A DNA stretch of 64,000 nt from Herbaspirillum sp. WKF16 (GTDB taxonomy: Bacteria > Pseudomonadota > Gammaproteobacteria > Burkholderiales > Burkholderiaceae_D). The translations under genes and the position numbers were made by a program. Where the stretch lies: NCBI RefSeq assembly GCF_028993615.1, contig NZ_CP118632.1, positions 1 to 64,000 of the forward strand, in the 5' to 3' direction. Of this stretch, positions 28,109-37,324 are shown in pieces (position 1 is the first letter of the stretch; each line of letters opens with the position of its first letter). Below the pieces are notes generated by a model. That model was given only the letters and a program-made list of their open reading frames with translations. It was not told the DNA's origin and made no database searches.

Positions 28109-31100
28109 CTACCACTTCATCCTGAACCCCGCCACCACCGAATGCTGCGTCTGCAAGTCGTTCAGCCCCAGGTTGTAGTCGAGGAACAGCGACGACATGT
28201 TGCCCACCTTGCCGGCGACGCCCGCGCCCAGCACCAGGCCGTCGCGCCGTTGCTGCAGGCCTGCCACCTGGAAGTTCACGCCCGGCGCGCCCTGGAAGGA
28301 GGCGTTGAGGCTGCCGGCGGTGTCCAGCCATTGGTGGCTCCAGAAGGCGCGCAGTTCGGTCTGCAGCGTTTCGTCACGCAAGGGAATGTGCCAACGCGCG
28401 CCCAGCATCGAGACCGCCGAGCGCGAGGTCTGCGCGGCGGCGTTCAGGCCCAGCGCGCCGGCGCCGGTTTCGGCGAAGGCGTCTTGCCGCAGCAGCGTGC
28501 CCTGCATCGACACTAGCGGTTCGATGCTGTAGCCGTCGCGGTCGATGCGGTAGCTGCCTTCCAGGTAGAGACCGAGCTCGTCGCCGTTGTAGTTGCCGGC
28601 GGCGCGCGTGGTGCTGCTGCCGATGACGATGCTGCGTTCGGTGCCGTACTTGTTGCGGCCGTAACCGGCGATGCCCTTGAAGCTCCACGGGCCGTCGACA
28701 TAGCGGCCATATACCGCCACCTGGTGGCCCTTCACTTGGGCGCTGTCGCCGGCAGTGCTGTAGGCCAGGCGGGTGTTGTCGTAGTGGTAGGCGGCGCCCG
28801 CGCTCCAGCGTTCGTCCAGCACGCGGTCTACCCCGACCAGCATGCCGTTGCTGTTGCTGGTGTAGCCGGCGGCGTTGCCGTCGGAGCGCGTGTTGCCGTG
28901 CCCGCCCGAGACTTGCGCCCACATGCCGCCGTCCTCCCGCGGTTGCAGCTGCGCGAAGCCGCCCGTGCCGCTGCTGCTGTCGGTCATGGTGGCGGCGGTG
29001 TAGAGGCGGTCGAAGCGGTCGGCGTCGGCGGCGGCGAACATGAGCGTGCTCATCGCCAGCCCCGTACCGCCGCCGAAGCCGCCGGCGCTGCCGATGTTGC
29101 GGTTGCCCAGGGTTTGCAGCGACTGGCCCATCAGGCCCAGCGTGGAGAGGCCCTGGTAGGCGCGCCCGCCCAGGCTCTCGAAGGCGGCCTTGGCCTGCGG
29201 CGCAGAAAGCGTGTCGATCTGCGCCAGCGCGGCGCGGAAGGCGGCGTTGGTGCCGGGCGCCGTTCCAGCCTGCGTGAGCGCGTTGGCGACGCTGGCCTGG
29301 TTGGGTGTGCCGGCGACCGAGGCGTAGGTGTTGTCGTTGCGCGCCAGCGTGAGCCGTACGCTGTTGCCGGTGTAGCTGACGGTCGGCGCGACGAAGGCGA
29401 AGTCGCTGCTCACGCCGGCGTAAGTGCCGGTCACCGTGCCGCTGGCCGAAAGGATGGTGTAGTCGGTGCTGGCCGCATAGGCGCCGCTGCCGGCCTGGAT
29501 CACCAGGTTGCCGGCCAGGTTGGCGTTGCCGTTGACCTGCAGCTTGCCGCCCGCCCCGCCGGCGCTGGTAGTGACGCGGGTGGTGGAGCCGGCTTGCAGC
29601 GTCAGGTCGCCGCCGATGGTGAGCGTCGATGCGCCGGCCGTGGCGATCGTGCCGCCTGAGGCGACCGTGGTGGCGCCCACGGCGCCGCTGCCGGAGAGCG
29701 TGCCGCCGCTGTTGACCAGCATGGTGCCGCCCAGCACGCCGTTCACGCTTAGCGCGCCGCCGTTGACGCGCGTCGTGCCGGCGAAGCCCGCCGAGCTGCC
29801 GGTGAGCACCGTGTTGCCGGCCAGCTGGTTGATCGCGCCGCTGCCCGAGATCGCGGCGGCCAGTGTGTAGTTGGCCGCGCCGCTGGCATTGTGGTTCAGG
29901 TTCAGCGTGCCGGCGCCGGCGCCGAATGCGATCGAGGCGGTGTTGAGATTGCCCGCCGCCGCAGCCGTGCTGCCGGGGGCCGCGCCGACGTTGAGCGTGC
30001 CGGTCGAGCCGGCGCTGGTGGCGATGTTGATTGCCGAGGCCGTGGCCGTGGCGCCGTCGCTGATGGTCAGCGCGCCGTTGCCGCCGGCCCCTACGTGCAG
30101 CGCGTTGGTGGTGGTCCAGGCCGAGGCGGCGCCGGTCAGCGTCACGCTGCCGTTGCTGTTGGCGTTGTTGGCGATGTAGCTGCGGTTGCCGCTGACCTGG
30201 CCACCGTCGGCAATGCTCAGCGTGCCGTTGCCCAGGCGGCCGATGTTGACGTCGTCGGTGCTGCTCCAGGTGGAGCCGGCCCCGGTCACCGTCATGTTGC
30301 CCGAGGCGCCGTTGAGGTCGCCCAGGATGCCTTGCGCGCCGCTGACCTGGCCGCCGGCCGAGATCACCACCGTGCCGGACGCGCCGTTGTTGTGCCCCAC
30401 GAAGAAGTCGCCCGAGTTGGTCCACACCGAACCGCTGCCGCTGATGTTGGCCTTGCTGACCGAACCGTTTTCGGTGCCGACGTAGCCGCCGGTGCTGGTG
30501 ACGTTGCCGCCGGCCGAGATCGTCAGGTTGCCGTTGCCTTCGTTGCCGATGTAGAGCACGCCCGCATTGAGCCACTTGCTGCCGGCGCCTGTGACCGCGG
30601 CGCTGCCGTTGCTACCGCCCATGTGGCCCACCAGCGCCCCGTTGTCGGAGACCGTGGCCCCGAGGGCGACGTTGAGCGTGCCGCTGCCGCCGCTGGCGTA
30701 GCCGATCGAGAGACGGTCGCTGGAGGTGAAGGTGGCGTTGCTGACCTGGAGCAAGCCCGCCGCGCCGCTGACGTCGCCCAGGTGCACCACGGCCGCGCCG
30801 GCGGTCGCGCCATTGCTGACGATGAGCCGGCCGGTGCCGCCGCTGGCGCCCGCCCCGGCGTCGCCGCCGATGGTGAGGTTGCCGCCGCCGAAGGACGAGC
30901 CGGCGCCGTCGACCCGCACGCTGCTGTTGGAGCTGCCCTGCCGCCCGATGACGGTGTTGGCGCTGCTGACGTTGCCGCCGGCCGTGATGTTGAGCACGGC
31001 GTCGTTGGTGGCGCCCACGATCAGGCTCACGTTGTTGGTCCACTTGCTGCCGGCGCCGCTGACGTTGACCGTGGCGCCATTGCTGCCGGCGGTGCCGATT

Positions 31101-31870
31101 ACGCCGTTGTTGTCCGTCATGGTCGAGGCGCCTGAGATGTTCAGCGTGGCGCTGCCGCCGCTGCCCACCGTGACGCTCCCTGCCGAGATCCATTGCGCGC
31201 CGCCGCCCAGCGTGACGCTGGCGTTGGAACCGGCGCCCTGGGCCAGGACGGCATTGGCGCTCAGGTTGACCGTGCTGCCGCTGACATCGACGGCGCCCCT
31301 GCCGCCCGGATTGCCCACGATCATGCCGACGCCGGCGAAGTCGGAGCCGTTGGTCAGCGTCAGCGTGCCGTTGCCGTTGGTATCGCCGCCGATGTAGGTG
31401 TCGCCGGTGACGTTGGCGCGCGCGCCGTTGTTCAGCGTCAGCTGTCCCTGCCCCTGGTTGCCGACGTACAGCACGCTGGTGCTGGTCAGCGTGGCGCTGC
31501 CGGCGGCGCCGCTGCCGGTGACCGTCACATTGCCGCTGGAGCCGACGCTGTTGCCCAGCAGGATGGATGAGGTGGCGAGCGTGGCCTGGTTGACCTGCAG
31601 CGAGCCGGCGCCGCCGCCGCCCACCACCAGGTTGGCGATGACGGTGTTGGTCGAGAGCACCGGGCTGGTCCCGCCGTAGCCGTCGATGGTGGCGCCCTCG
31701 CTCGAGGTGGGCGCCGCGCCGGTCCATTGCCAGTTGCTGTTGTTGGTCCAGCTGTTGTTCACCGCGCCGGTCCATGAGGCGACCTGGGCCTGCGCCCCGC
31801 CTCCGAGCAACAGCAAGGTCGCCAGCGCGCTGACCGGCAGCGGCCGCGCGGATGCTTTCCAGAATGTCAT
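28109..31870 (-). CDS. Autotransporter with T5SS/PEP-CTERM-type repeats (type Va secretion)
   Basis: This is a 1253-residue secreted adhesin-like protein. A signal peptide ends near AQAQVASW. The passenger consists of about twelve degenerate repeats of roughly 43 residues with the pattern GSGSxWTNxGxLxVG then GxLTISxGGxV, as in T5SS/PEP-CTERM-associated repeats. Autotransporter-associated beta strands (GGTLSGSGAVGATTVASGG) follow. The last 280 residues form the autotransporter barrel, ending GFRMKW with the usual terminal aromatic. I chose ATG 31870 with AGGGGG upstream; a GTG at 31876 overlaps the ribosome-binding site. Probably displayed on the surface. Confidence 0.92.
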   Translation of the reverse strand: MTFWKASARPLPVSALATLLLLGGGAQAQVASWTGAVNNSWTNNSNWQWTGAAPTSSEGATIDGYGGTSPVLSTNTVIANLVVGGGGAGSLQVNQATLATSSILLGNSVGSSGNVTVTGSGAAGSATLTSTSVLYVGNQGQGQLTLNNGARANVTGDTYIGGDTNGNGTLTLTNGSDFAGVGMIVGNPGGRGAVDVSGSTVNLSANAVLAQGAGSNASVTLGGGAQWISAGSVTVGSGGSATLNISGASTMTDNNGVIGTAGSNGATVNVSGAGSKWTNNVSLIVGATNDAVLNITAGGNVSSANTVIGRQGSSNSSVRVDGAGSSFGGGNLTIGGDAGAGASGGTGRLIVSNGATAGAAVVHLGDVSGAAGLLQVSNATFTSSDRLSIGYASGGSGTLNVALGATVSDNGALVGHMGGSNGSAAVTGAGSKWLNAGVLYIGNEGNGNLTISAGGNVTSTGGYVGTENGSVSKANISGSGSVWTNSGDFFVGHNNGASGTVVISAGGQVSGAQGILGDLNGASGNMTVTGAGSTWSSTDDVNIGRLGNGTLSIADGGQVSGNRSYIANNANSNGSVTLTGAASAWTTTNALHVGAGGNGALTISDGATATASAINIATSAGSTGTLNVGAAPGSTAAAAGNLNTASIAFGAGAGTLNLNHNASGAANYTLAAAISGSGAINQLAGNTVLTGSSAGFAGTTRVNGGALSVNGVLGGTMLVNSGGTLSGSGAVGATTVASGGTIATAGASTLTIGGDLTLQAGSTTRVTTSAGGAGGKLQVNGNANLAGNLVIQAGSGAYAASTDYTILSASGTVTGTYAGVSSDFAFVAPTVSYTGNSVRLTLARNDNTYASVAGTPNQASVANALTQAGTAPGTNAAFRAALAQIDTLSAPQAKAAFESLGGRAYQGLSTLGLMGQSLQTLGNRNIGSAGGFGGGTGLAMSTLMFAAADADRFDRLYTAATMTDSSSGTGGFAQLQPREDGGMWAQVSGGHGNTRSDGNAAGYTSNSNGMLVGVDRVLDERWSAGAAYHYDNTRLAYSTAGDSAQVKGHQVAVYGRYVDGPWSFKGIAGYGRNKYGTERSIVIGSSTTRAAGNYNGDELGLYLEGSYRIDRDGYSIEPLVSMQGTLLRQDAFAETGAGALGLNAAAQTSRSAVSMLGARWHIPLRDETLQTELRAFWSHQWLDTAGSLNASFQGAPGVNFQVAGLQQRRDGLVLGAGVAGKVGNMSSLFLDYNLGLNDLQTQHSVVAGFRMKW

Positions 31871-32013
31871 GATCACCCCCTGAGTCGAGGGCCGCGCATG
31901 TTGTTCTGATTTTGTCGTGAAGGAAGTCTTGGCGAGCGCGCGGCCTTTACGTTTGTAAAGGTGGATTCTACAAGTGGCGCACGAGATTTTGTGATTTTTG
32001 TCGCCGCCTGGCT

Positions 32014-32140
32014 GTCGTTCCTGCGACGCGGGAACGACAAGGGAGAGAGGGCTTGACGCTTCAGTCGCTCGAGTCGCTCGAGTTGCTCCCTTTTCCGTCG
32101 TCCCCGCGAAGGCGGGACCCAGCGACGTTCGTCATGCATC
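32014..32140. repeat. Two further REP-like palindromes
   Basis: Elements at 32014-32038 and 32096-32140 belong to the same family; the second ends in CAGCGACGTTCG. Between them are small direct repeats of TCGCTCGAG. They sit between glsA and the autotransporter start. Confidence 0.75.
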
Positions 32141-32168
32141 AACGGCCGCTCGCCGATGCCGGTTCAAT

Positions 32169-33095
32169 TCAAAAAACCGAGAACCCCGACCTCCCCGAAA
32201 ACAACTCCAGCGCCCGGCCGCCCGCCAGCGAATTCCCGTGCACGTCCAGCGCCGGCGACCACACGCACAGCGCCATGCGGCCCGGCACCACCGCCAGGAT
32301 GCCGCCGCCCACGCCGCTCTTGGCCGGCAGGCCGATGCGGAAGGCGAAGTCGCCGGCGGCGTCGTAGGTGCCGCAGGTCAGCATGATGGAGGCCACGCGC
32401 CGGACCTCGCTGGGCGTGAGCAGGTTTTCGCCCACGCCGGGAGCGGTGCCGTAATGCACCAGCAGTTGCGCCGCGCTGACCAGTTCGGCGCAGCTCATCT
32501 CGATCGAGCATTGGCGGAAGTAGGTCTGCAGCACGTCCTCCACCGGCGACTTAAGGTTGCCGAAGCTCTTGATGAAGTTCGCCATGGCCGCGTTGCGAAA
32601 GCCATGCCTGGCCTCCGACTGCGCCACGCGCGGGTTGAAGTTGATGTCTTCCACCCCGCTCACCTGGCGCATGAACTCCAGGATCGCCAGGTGCGGGTTC
32701 ACGTACTGGCTGCACAGGATGTCGGTCACCACCAGCGCGCCGGCGTTGATGAAGGGGTTGCGCGGGATGCCCTGGTCGGTTTCCAGCTGCACCAGCGAGT
32801 TGAACGGAGTACCCGAAGGCTCGCGCCCCACGCGCTGCCACAGCGCGTCGCCCAGCTTGCGGTAGGCCATGATCAGCGTGAAGACCTTGGAGATGCTCTG
32901 GATCGAGAAGCGTTCGTGCGCGTCGCCGGCGGCGTAAGTGCCGCCGTCCGGCAGGTAGAGCGCGATGCCCAGCTTGTTGCGATCGATGTGGCCCAGCTCG
33001 GGGATGTAGTTGGCGACCTTGCCTTGCAGCGTCAGCGGGCGGACTTCCTCCAGCACCTGTTCGAGGATGGGATTGAAATTGAGCGCGGTATCCAT
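32169..33095 (-). CDS. glsA: Glutaminase (GlsA family)
   Basis: The 308-residue serine-type glutaminase hydrolyses L-glutamine to glutamate and ammonia. The active-site SxxK pair is visible as S67 and K70 in FSIQSISKVF. Family blocks FINAGALVVTD and SGVGGGILAV are present. Length matches the family (about 305-310). It is cytoplasmic, with no signal peptide. The chemoreceptor gene lies 79 bases downstream of its start side on the same strand, so they may share transcription. Confidence 0.96.
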   Translation of the reverse strand: MDTALNFNPILEQVLEEVRPLTLQGKVANYIPELGHIDRNKLGIALYLPDGGTYAAGDAHERFSIQSISKVFTLIMAYRKLGDALWQRVGREPSGTPFNSLVQLETDQGIPRNPFINAGALVVTDILCSQYVNPHLAILEFMRQVSGVEDINFNPRVAQSEARHGFRNAAMANFIKSFGNLKSPVEDVLQTYFRQCSIEMSCAELVSAAQLLVHYGTAPGVGENLLTPSEVRRVASIMLTCGTYDAAGDFAFRIGLPAKSGVGGGILAVVPGRMALCVWSPALDVHGNSLAGGRALELFSGRSGFSVF

Positions 33096-33174
33096 GCGTG
33101 GTCGGCGGGTGGTGTGGGTGGCGGAGGCGATATGCGCATCATGCCACCCGCCGCGCCCGCGCGCAGCATCCGTA

Positions 33175-34782
33175 TCAGGCCAGCTGCAGGGCGCGCGGCG
33201 ATGCGATGGTGCGCAGCGCCGGCCCTTCCTGCGGCTGCGGCGAGAGCTTGAACACCGACACCAGCCGCGCCAGTTGCGCCGCCTGGTCCTGCAGCGATTG
33301 CGCGGCGGCCGCGGCCTGCTCCACCAGCGCCGCGTTCTGCTGCGTCACCTGGTCCATCTGCACGATGGCCAGGTTCACCTGTTCGATGCCGCTGCTCTGC
33401 TCTTGGCCCGCGGCGCTGATGTCGCCCACCACGCCGCTCACGCGCTGCACGCTGGAGACCACCTCGTGCATGGTGGCGCCGGCCTGTTCCACCAGCCGGC
33501 TGCCGTTGCCCACGCGCTCGACCGAGTCGGCGATCAGCTCCTTGATCTCCTTGGCGGCGGTGGCGCTGCGCTGGGCCAGCGAGCGCACCTCCGAGGCCAC
33601 CACCGCGAAGCCCCTGCCCTGCTCGCCGGCGCGCGCCGCCTCCACCGCCGCATTGAGCGCCAGGATATTGGTCTGGAAGGCGATGCCGTCGATCACGCCG
33701 ATGATGTCGACGATCTTCTTCGACGATTCGTTGATGGCGCCCATGGTGTCCACCACCTGGCCCACCACCGCGCCGCCGTTGCGCGCCACCGAGGAAGCGG
33801 AGTCGGCCAACTGGTTGGCCTGGGCGGCGTTGTGCGCGTTTTGCTTCACGGTGGAGGTGAGCTGCTCCATCGAGGAGGCGGTCTCTTCGAGCGAGGCGGC
33901 CTGCTGCTCGGTGCGCGAGGAGAGGTCGAGGTTGCCGCGCGCGATCTCGCTGCTGGCCGTGGCGATGGTGTCGGTCGAGGTGCGCACCTGGCCGACGATG
34001 TCCTGCAGGTTGTCGTTCATGGTCTTGAGCGCGCGCAGCAGCTTGCTGGTCTCGTCGCGCCCGCTGTGCTCGATCTCGGAGGTGAGGTCGCCGGCGGCCA
34101 CCGTCTCGGCCACGCGCACCGCGCGGTCCAGCGGCCGGGTGATGCTGCGCGTGATGGTCCAGGCGATCGCCGTCGCCACCAGCAGGCCGGCCGCGGCCAG
34201 GCCGATCAGCAGGTTGCGCGCCTGTGCGTAGTTGTCCTGCACCTCGTCGCCGGCGGCCTTCATCATCTCGTGCTGCTGCTTGATCAAGGCGTCGGCGGCG
34301 TTCATGTAGGCGCTCTGCACCGGCCGCACCTCGCCGATGAGCACGTCGATGGCGCCGTCCTTGGTGCCCTCCTTGACCATCGCCAGCACCTTGTCGCGCT
34401 TGGCCAGGTAGGCGTCCTGCGCCTTGAGCAGCGCCGCCAGCGAAGCGCGGCTGGCGTCGTCGGCGAGCAGCTTGTCGAGCTGGGCGAGATCCTCGCGCGT
34501 GGCGCGGTCGGCGCCGGTGATGCGGTCCGATTCGCTCTTGATCTGCGCCTCGTCCTTGAGCAGCAGGATGTTGCGCACCGAGCGCGCCACCAGGTTCAGC
34601 TGGTCGACGATGTCGCCGGCCACCACCGTCTTCGGATACTTGTCATGGATGACGTCGTTCATCTGCCGGTTCAGCTGCCCCAGCCGGGTCACGCCCGAGG
34701 CCGCCATCACCAGCATCAGCGCCATGAGCAGGCCGAAGCCCAGCCACAGCCGCACGCGGATAGTCACGTTCGAGATATGCAC
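33175..34782 (-). CDS. Methyl-accepting chemotaxis protein
   Basis: The 535-residue chemoreceptor has an N-terminal transmembrane helix (WLGFGLLMALMLVMAASGV) and a helical periplasmic ligand domain of the four-helix-bundle type. A second helix lies near residue 190 (LLIGLAAAGLLVATAIAWTI), then HAMP and a signalling domain with the hairpin block (GFAVVASEVRSLAQRSATAAKEI). No NWETF-like CheR-tethering pentapeptide is seen at the C-terminus. I chose GTG 34782 because GGGGGA lies 8-12 bases upstream and the next residues are MHISNVTIRVRLW-like. Longer reading-frame extension upstream is not supported. Confidence 0.94.
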   Translation of the reverse strand: MHISNVTIRVRLWLGFGLLMALMLVMAASGVTRLGQLNRQMNDVIHDKYPKTVVAGDIVDQLNLVARSVRNILLLKDEAQIKSESDRITGADRATREDLAQLDKLLADDASRASLAALLKAQDAYLAKRDKVLAMVKEGTKDGAIDVLIGEVRPVQSAYMNAADALIKQQHEMMKAAGDEVQDNYAQARNLLIGLAAAGLLVATAIAWTITRSITRPLDRAVRVAETVAAGDLTSEIEHSGRDETSKLLRALKTMNDNLQDIVGQVRTSTDTIATASSEIARGNLDLSSRTEQQAASLEETASSMEQLTSTVKQNAHNAAQANQLADSASSVARNGGAVVGQVVDTMGAINESSKKIVDIIGVIDGIAFQTNILALNAAVEAARAGEQGRGFAVVASEVRSLAQRSATAAKEIKELIADSVERVGNGSRLVEQAGATMHEVVSSVQRVSGVVGDISAAGQEQSSGIEQVNLAIVQMDQVTQQNAALVEQAAAAAQSLQDQAAQLARLVSVFKLSPQPQEGPALRTIASPRALQLA

Positions 34783-35330
34783 GTTGATTCCCCCTGTCGT
34801 CGGGCGACATTGTGTGATTGCAAGACGGATAGGCGCAGCAGCCGGCAATGCGCGTCGCGCGCGGGCGATGGCAATGAAATACGCCGACGCTACTGCAGCA
34901 TAGGCAAGAAATGGCGGCAGCGCCAAGCCGATCCGCGCATCGGCCGCCGCTTCTCCCTGACGCCGGCGTTCGCCGCCGGCCGTTGAGAGCTCTACCATCT
35001 TTTGCCACGTCGCGATGTTGGCGTGATGGCATGTCAATTAGTAAATGTTCTCGCCACCAAGAAAAATATTTCTCAAAAAACGGGAAAGATCGGCGGATAG
35101 ATAAAGTTTCGACATTGCCTTGCGGCAAAACACGTTGTTACACTTTGTTGTCCCGTGATCACCAACAACGAAAAGCCGCGTCCATCGGGGGATGGCCGGC
35201 GCGTGTATCGCACTGGCCTTACCGCATTCTCACCCGGTCTTTTGGCCCGGAAACTGGTGAAAGCAGTATGGGCAGTCGATTCAAAAAGCATGACCATTGT
35301 TAAATTTTCAGGCTCATTTCAGGCTCATAA
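34783..35330. other. Intergenic between divergent genes, no gene seen
   Basis: A 548-base gap between the chemoreceptor and the Imm49-like gene. It is AT-richer from 35030 onwards. A TAAAGTTT at 35102 recalls a sigma-28 -35, but the downstream half matches poorly. No RNA gene or confident promoter was found. Confidence 0.5.
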
Positions 35331-36206
35331 ATGAACAAGCCTGGTAAAGAAACCATTGCACGGCAACTGCACCTCTGCGAGGCCGGTTTGGACAAGACGC
35401 TCGAGAGGATCTATTTTCGTCGGAATGCAGGCTCGCTGTGGTTTGCGATGTCAGATGTGGAGAGGTACGCCTTGGCCAAGGGTTTGTACGGCTTCTATAT
35501 CGACGGCAATGCGGCCGCGCTCAAGCAATGGTTTCACGTCGCCACGAAGGTGCGCCTTGCCAACCGGCGTGATGACTTGATCACCGGAGTTTTTCTGATG
35601 CCAGCTTTGCTCAGCGACAACGAGGATGTCATTCAGGCCGCCGCCAGGGCAACCACCGACAAGCTGCACAAGGAAAGTGTCAATCCTCTCTATCCCGGAT
35701 TCCATGTCCGGATGATCCAGCAAGCCATCCTGGGTGAAGATGACGCTCTTCGCGTCAACATTGCCAAGCTGGCCAAGAATGGAGAGAAGCAATATCGAAA
35801 ACCTGCTGCGGCGGGCACGGATTTCTATTCCCTATTGCTGGCGCAAGACAAGGAGCGCTTGCAGAGCCTGGTTCAGGAACATGCGAATGTGAAAAGCGCT
35901 GACATCCTGTTCGAGGAGTCAATATCCTATCTGGCTACTTTGCAAACCAAGCTTTGCTGGCGCCGAGGCATCGAGCTTGAGATCGACAGCCCCCTGGTGC
36001 CCATGGAACTGATGCCGGTGCGGCCGCTGGGCCGCTACGACGATGTCTATGAATTCGTTAACCCTGAATGGGTTCCGCCGCGCCAGGGAATTCTAGGCAG
36101 GCTGGAGCGGTTGTTCCGGAAGACCACCATCCCGCACTCATACCTGCTCACGCGACCACTCGGCGCCGACTCATCCAACACTGCCGATCCGAAGGATTCT
36201 TCGTAG
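35331..36206 (+). CDS. Imm49-like protein
   Basis: The 291-residue protein resembles the immunity-49 family that neutralises polymorphic toxins, mainly in the late block LATLQTKLCWRRGIELEIDSP followed by LVPMELMP. It is helical and soluble, with no signal peptide. No toxin gene, Rhs, VgrG or contact-dependent inhibition gene is seen nearby, so if the assignment is right it is an orphan immunity gene. The assignment is by memory of the family pattern and is moderate. Confidence 0.55.
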   Translation: MNKPGKETIARQLHLCEAGLDKTLERIYFRRNAGSLWFAMSDVERYALAKGLYGFYIDGNAAALKQWFHVATKVRLANRRDDLITGVFLMPALLSDNEDVIQAAARATTDKLHKESVNPLYPGFHVRMIQQAILGEDDALRVNIAKLAKNGEKQYRKPAAAGTDFYSLLLAQDKERLQSLVQEHANVKSADILFEESISYLATLQTKLCWRRGIELEIDSPLVPMELMPVRPLGRYDDVYEFVNPEWVPPRQGILGRLERLFRKTTIPHSYLLTRPLGADSSNTADPKDSS

Positions 36207-36247
36207 CGACGACTGGGCGCGTTGATGCTGTGGGCAGCTGCCGGTCT

Positions 36248-37219
36248 TCAGTTACGTATTGCGTTCTTTTTCTGAGGCGCCAAGGTCTTGGCGCGGGACA
36301 TGGCAAGCAGCTCCGATGTGGCGCTCTCAAACTTCACTACAAGGAAATCGAGAATAGCGCGCACGCGAGGAGGCATGTATTTCGTCGCATGAAACACCGC
36401 ATACACGCCGAGCTCTTCGATGCCATCTTGAACCAGGAGGGGAACGATCTTCCCGCTTCGGACGTCGTCAACGGCATCCCAAATGGTTTTTCGCGCCAGT
36501 CCTTTGCCGTCCAGCAGCCATTCCCGCGCGAGCGCGCCATCGTTGGTTTCCCAAGCTTGATCCATGGGGATGGCAAATCTTTGATGACGGCCGTTTCTTT
36601 CGAAATACAGCTCGCTCAGGAGGCCGGTCGCTGTCGACAGCACGATGAAGTCATGCTGTGCCAGGTCTTCGATCGTGTGTGGCGTTCCACGCTGCGCCAG
36701 ATAGGCGGGTGCGGCACAGAGCACACGCCAATTCGGCGCCAGCCGGCGAGCCGCAAGTGTGCCTTCATCCGGCCTTCCGAAGCGAATGGCGAGGTCGATG
36801 TCATCCCGCAGTAAATCCGACAACGCATCCGACAAGGTCAGCGCGATCTTCAGCTGGGGATGTTCCCGGCAAAATTCATCCAGCCAAGGCTTGAGCGTGC
36901 GGCGACCAAAATCGGCCGACGCGGAGATCCGGATTTTCCCTCTGATTTCACGCCTGCCGGCCAGAAGCTCAGCCTCTGCCTCGTCGACTGCGTCGAGCGC
37001 CGTCTTGCAATAGCGCAGGTAGACCTGTCCCTCCTCGGTGAGGCGCAGCTTGCGCGTGGAGCGGTCGAAAAGCTTCGCCTGAAGGGCGGCCTCCAGCTTT
37101 TGCAGCCTGGCGCTGGCGGCTGCGGGCGACAGGCCGAGCTTACGCCCCGCAGAGGAGAGGCTGCCAAGTACCACTGCCTCGGAAAACAGGCGCATATCAC
37201 CCAGTCTGTCGGTAGCCAT
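36248..37219 (-). CDS. LysR-family transcriptional regulator
   Basis: The 323-residue protein has an N-terminal winged HTH (SLSSAGRKLGLSPAAASARL, about residues 19-38) and a LysR substrate-binding domain. It is close in style to regulators of the CrgA/DmlR subgroup. It is divergent from an MFS exporter gene with an inverted repeat between them, so it probably controls that gene. Confidence 0.93.
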   Translation of the reverse strand: MATDRLGDMRLFSEAVVLGSLSSAGRKLGLSPAAASARLQKLEAALQAKLFDRSTRKLRLTEEGQVYLRYCKTALDAVDEAEAELLAGRREIRGKIRISASADFGRRTLKPWLDEFCREHPQLKIALTLSDALSDLLRDDIDLAIRFGRPDEGTLAARRLAPNWRVLCAAPAYLAQRGTPHTIEDLAQHDFIVLSTATGLLSELYFERNGRHQRFAIPMDQAWETNDGALAREWLLDGKGLARKTIWDAVDDVRSGKIVPLLVQDGIEELGVYAVFHATKYMPPRVRAILDFLVVKFESATSELLAMSRAKTLAPQKKNAIRN

Positions 37220-37221
37220 TA

Positions 37222-37247
37222 TTCATTTGGATTTGAAGGTAAATGAA
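37222..37247. promoter_or_regulatory. Candidate LysR-type operator
   Basis: The inverted repeat TTCATTT-n12-AAATGAA lies immediately upstream of the LysR start, in the divergent lysR-MFS gap. Arm length and position fit an autoregulatory LysR site. Confidence 0.45.
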
Positions 37248-37324
37248 ATATTAGACCAATTATCAATTCCAGATCGATGGGCCACACTGCGCGCTGTTAC
37301 GACCTAAAGGAAAGGGAATCTCCA

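Noticed and set aside
35102-35130. Sigma-28 promoter
   Set aside because: TAAAGTTT is present but the second half matches poorly, and it points away from the chemoreceptor gene.
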